Assembly: GCA_013398015.1 (NCBI GenBank) | Contig: VZRR01013418.1 | Coordinates: 181,982-245,981 of the forward strand | Source of the DNA: Oreocharis arfaki | Taxonomy: Eukaryota > Chordata > Aves > Passeriformes > Paramythiidae | Direction: 5' to 3' | Length of the DNA: 64,000 nucleotides | Shown: in pieces, positions 63,663 to 64,000 of the stretch | How positions within the stretch are numbered: position 1 is the stretch's first letter | Layout of the letters: every line of letters begins with the position of its first letter | The notes under the pieces: generated by a model | Databases searched by the model: none | What the model was told of the DNA's origin: nothing | The model's input: only the letters and a program-made list of their open reading frames with translations | Translations under genes and position numbers: made by a program

Positions 63663-64000
63663 GTGTTTTAATTCATTTTTCCATACTTCGGTGTATTTTG
63701 AAAGGCCTTCATATGTTAATGTATTGAAGTATGTCAGAATTGCCCATGTAGACAGGTCTGTGTAATTCTGTTTGTATTAATAAGAGCGGCTATATGGAAA
63801 TATATGTCCAAGCATTCTAGGAGGGTAGTCCTTACTATGAAAATGTATAATGGTGTTTATTCCTGGGCTGAAAAATGTATTTTAAAAGATGGAAAAGTAC
63901 TATGATTTGCATTGCAATCCACCAGCACCATTTCTTAAAGCAACATCTGACATTTGTCTGAAAAAAGGAACTTGTTCCCACTGAAGTCTTGTTTTCTTAC
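63663..64000. other. Intronic DNA to the right edge
   Basis: This is AT-rich intron of SPOCK3 after the CR1 copy. No exon, repeat or regulatory site was recognised. Confidence 0.6.

Noticed and set aside
1..64000. CRISPR arrays, operons, riboswitches, tRNA or rRNA genes
   Set aside because: No regularly spaced repeats, no compact gene clusters and no cloverleaf-like sequences were seen. The window is vertebrate intronic DNA.

Overview
This window is vertebrate nuclear DNA, most likely from a bird. It is AT-rich and non-coding apart from a CpG island at the left edge. It contains several CR1 LINE pieces, two of which end in the ATTCTATGA-type motif typical of sauropsid CR1, and I saw no mammalian-type Alu, B1 or L1 insertions. 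There are no operons, Shine-Dalgarno sites or other bacterial signals.

I can support one gene: the 5' part of SPOCK3 (testican-3), on the + strand. The layout is: a CpG-island promoter and probable 5'UTR at about 1-1180; the first coding exon at 248-424 (initiator Met, signal peptide and the start of the N-terminal testican-specific region, ending ...NKFRD); a giant intron of about 61.8 kb (425-62227); a 9-nt microexon at 62228-62236 (Glu-Val-Glu); a 91-nt intron; and a 46-nt exon at 62328-62373 (DDYFRAWSPGKPFDQ plus one base). The gene continues past the right edge. The first two junctions are phase 0, so the protein stays in frame with or without the microexon. Without it the junction reads RDDDYFR, as in the paralogue SPOCK1. 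With it the junction reads RDEVEDDYFR, the testican-3 form.

The giant intron holds one approximately 3-kb decayed CR1 element (about 24345-27368) with remnants of endonuclease and reverse transcriptase. It also holds 3'-end CR1 fragments on both strands (41782, 43653, 45859, 46870, 59975), and another copy at 63328 lies in the intron after the 46-nt exon. A probable ancient MIR/L2-like repeat lies near 56468. Other structure includes a perfect 93-bp tandem duplication (45153-45341), a perfect 12-bp-arm hairpin (14819-14848), a 26-bp alternating purine-pyrimidine tract (50326-50351), a G/T-rich low-complexity block (43897-44005) and a 15-N assembly gap inside a poly-T run (56267-56281).

No new biological system is evident. 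The most interesting signals are the SPOCK3 microexon with its TGC-rich upstream element, which resembles neural SRRM4-type microexons, and two unexplained long open frames inside the giant intron (37910-38476 on the minus strand and 29720-30256 on the plus strand).
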